DNA of 64,000 nucleotides from Acidobacteriota bacterium. Lineage in GTDB: Bacteria; Acidobacteriota; Terriglobia; Acidiferrales; UBA7541. Location: the NCBI GenBank assembly GCA_003225295.1, contig QHYZ01000074.1, positions 1 through 64,000 on the forward strand, read 5' to 3'. Both the position numbers and the translations under genes were made by a program. The notes under the pieces are model-generated. The model had not been told where the DNA came from. It saw nothing but the letters and a program-made list of their open reading frames with translations, and made no database searches. Below, piece by piece: positions 63,501 to 64,000 of the stretch. Position 1 is the stretch's first letter, and every line of letters starts with the position of its first letter.

Positions 63501-64000
63501 CCAGGTATTCGCGGCGGTAGCGGAATTCCGGTTATATTCGTATAACGAGCCGTGGAGATTATTCGTACCGCTTTTGGTCACGAGTGCGACTTGTCCTCCC
63601 GAGGAGCGTCCCATGTTGGCTCCCTGGCCAGCCACGGTGACACGAAATTCCTCGACGGAATCCAGCGGAATCGGCAGCACCGCATTAAACCCGGAATTGA
63701 TATTTGCCCCGTTGGCATTTGATCCCTGATATCCGCCCAGGCCGGTGGTCGTGTTTTGCGCGATCAATCCGGAGTTCTGGTTGTTGTTTACGTCGGCGCC
63801 ATCTAGTGTGACGTTGTTCTGGTCGCGGCGCGCTCCAAGCACCTCTCCATTCGAAGTCACGCCAGGTTGCACACTGAGCAGCTCCACCACATTGCGCGTC
63901 TGTAAAGGGATTTGTCGCACCTGCATTTCGCTGAATGGGTTGCCAAGACTCGCGTCGGTAGTGTTGATCTGTGAAACCTCCGCTTGCACATTCACCACGT
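60540..64000 (-). CDS. TonB-dependent receptor, Oar-like (truncated at window edge)
   Basis: At least 1150 residues of an outer-membrane receptor; the N-terminus with the expected carboxypeptidase-regulatory-like domain lies outside the window. The plug carries QIPLQTRNVVELLSVQPGV and the NNVTLDGADVNN motif, typical of Acidobacteria Oar-like receptors, followed by a long 22-strand barrel ending in Phe (ALRYEF). Likely ligands are carbohydrates or peptides; unknown here. The reading frame continues past 64000, so the apparent ATG near the edge is not the start. It converges with the ABC ATPase gene. Confidence 0.9.
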   Translation of the reverse strand, partial: VVNVQAEVSQINTTDASLGNPFSEMQVRQIPLQTRNVVELLSVQPGVTSNGEVLGARRDQNNVTLDGADVNNNQNSGLIAQNTTTGLGGYQGSNANGANINSGFNAVLPIPLDSVEEFRVTVAGQGANMGRSSGGQVALVTKSGTNNLHGSLYEYNRNSATAANTWFNNQAGVARQPLVRNQFGASTGGKIVRDRAFYFFNYEQRQDASGVAQVRAVPSDSLRQGIFKYRMCNNPTGPGGVCDPVNDQIFVQDISASDIQAVDPIGKGVNTSMLPILNQYPSGNAPSFGEDGGLNFSGFRFNAPSHRSDHAIVGKIDVHLDRAGKHTVSLRGTLADNTDDQILAQFPGQAPASTLRDNSKGFAAQYTAILRSNLVSVLNLSYTRFGQALSGVAGPVLFQTSLDPLQNPYARPLSQRLPTLNPNEDIAWTKGAHTITAGFSARFIHNNTRSFANSFARYGYGATELIGLGADIDSALTNFMSTNPMRFGPNVGLADPVSVTNGMGAILGLVNDDFHTDLFSKNGTPLLQGTVQARRFIEQDYGLYVGDTYRVSRELTLSFGLRWENFRPPYEANGYQVMPTVPLNQYFAERNAGQSQGLPQNALPNARLKWTLDGPVNGKPTWWQPSNLNFAPRFGLAYSPSSRGGWLAKMFGRGGALRVGASMVYDRFGSDLITQYDQFGSIGLAYKANFPDSYSFSTSPRYGGSSPTLPAPPQETFPYQPPDIAAIIGDFEGISPNLKPPYAYVFTASFAREIPGKMTLEIGYAGRLSHRLLMEGDVYTPLEYFKDPKSGVTWEQNAGIVRKLFDSGLTPAQVKANPSLVPTLPFVEDIWPTLANVDVPGSASANYFMCVYQDYGGSYLDCLHALDRNVTSSYHPGKCLTVTGCYTFFPIQGSSLPTWMNSGTAAYHGLTVSLRRRFSGGLSFDFNYSWSHSVDDGSAAESGAGEQGAAIQNIYNTKEFRGSSDFDMRHNISGNALFELPVGRGKLLLRDASRWLDFMVGGWQVSGLSRFRTGLPTTVAGGLEYNANYWLSSLAIVTGPINQGVRIDQNGNPSIFGSTSTSNSFADELPGHTGKRAAVRLPSFFNTDLGVTKVFKLPWESQRIHFRAEAFNVFNNVNFTNPSLSLTSPGTFGEFQGVMEPRVMQFALRYEF

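Overview
The window reads as chromosomal DNA from an Acidobacteriota (Terriglobia-like) bacterium. This is inferred from moderately high GC, a diderm envelope with a complete LPS-core operon, a large Oar-type TonB-dependent receptor, a secretin carrying a C-terminal cohesin-like domain, a DUF4097 lipoprotein and a stand-alone Ser/Thr kinase. No rRNA operon is present to confirm the phylum. Most of the DNA is dense, ordinary housekeeping sequence.

Region by region. 0.3-8 kb (+): valS-nadC-birA-coaX-(unknown)-rlmD, a cofactor and translation operon ending in a decayed comEC. 8.6-15.7 kb (-): eight overlapping genes, waaA-lpxK-waaF-gmhB-hldA-hldC-waaC-ICMT-like, which make ADP-heptose and the lipid A/inner core. 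15.8-29.8 kb (+): an exported unknown, PcrA/UvrD helicase, APC permease, Zn nuclease/phospholipase, adenosine-deaminase-like enzyme, purS, a lipoprotein, glmS, a barrel-less POTRA protein, larE, a DUF4097 lipoprotein and a TPR-thioredoxin. 29.8-36.1 kb (-): HDAC-like deacetylase, trans-polyprenyl synthase, tatD, metG and larC. 36.4-44 kb: argS (+), pepA and smpB (-), then a secretin plus two GspG-like pseudopilins (+).

44.2-47.7 kb is accessory. An intact initiator tRNA-fMet (44340-44416) is followed 3.3 kb later by a near-exact copy of its 3' half, starting at the anticodon loop and followed by its own terminator. This is the footprint of an element integrated into the tRNA. Between the copies lie a VapBC-type toxin-antitoxin pair with a palindromic operator, the N-terminus of a RelE/HigB-like toxin, a gene broken across three frames, a transposase fragment, an alpha/beta-hydrolase tail and a chimeric ORF. 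No integrase remains.

48-60.4 kb (+) holds two noteworthy systems. The first is a Ser/Thr kinase fused to a six-Asp-box beta-propeller, overlapping by one base a MoaD/ThiS-like protein ending in Gly-Gly. The second is a two-part nitrogen-scavenging locus: paired DUF1989 proteins, a urea/guanidine carboxylase, allophanate hydrolase and a three-component NitT/TauT-like ABC importer. Its gene content matches the guanidine carboxylase/carboxyguanidine deiminase route rather than plain urea amidolyase. The window ends inside a TonB-dependent receptor on the minus strand.

Several genes (15842, 16551, 22454, 25064, 26431, 28442) have a -10-like hexamer ending only 3-10 bases before the start codon, suggesting leaderless or near-leaderless transcripts.
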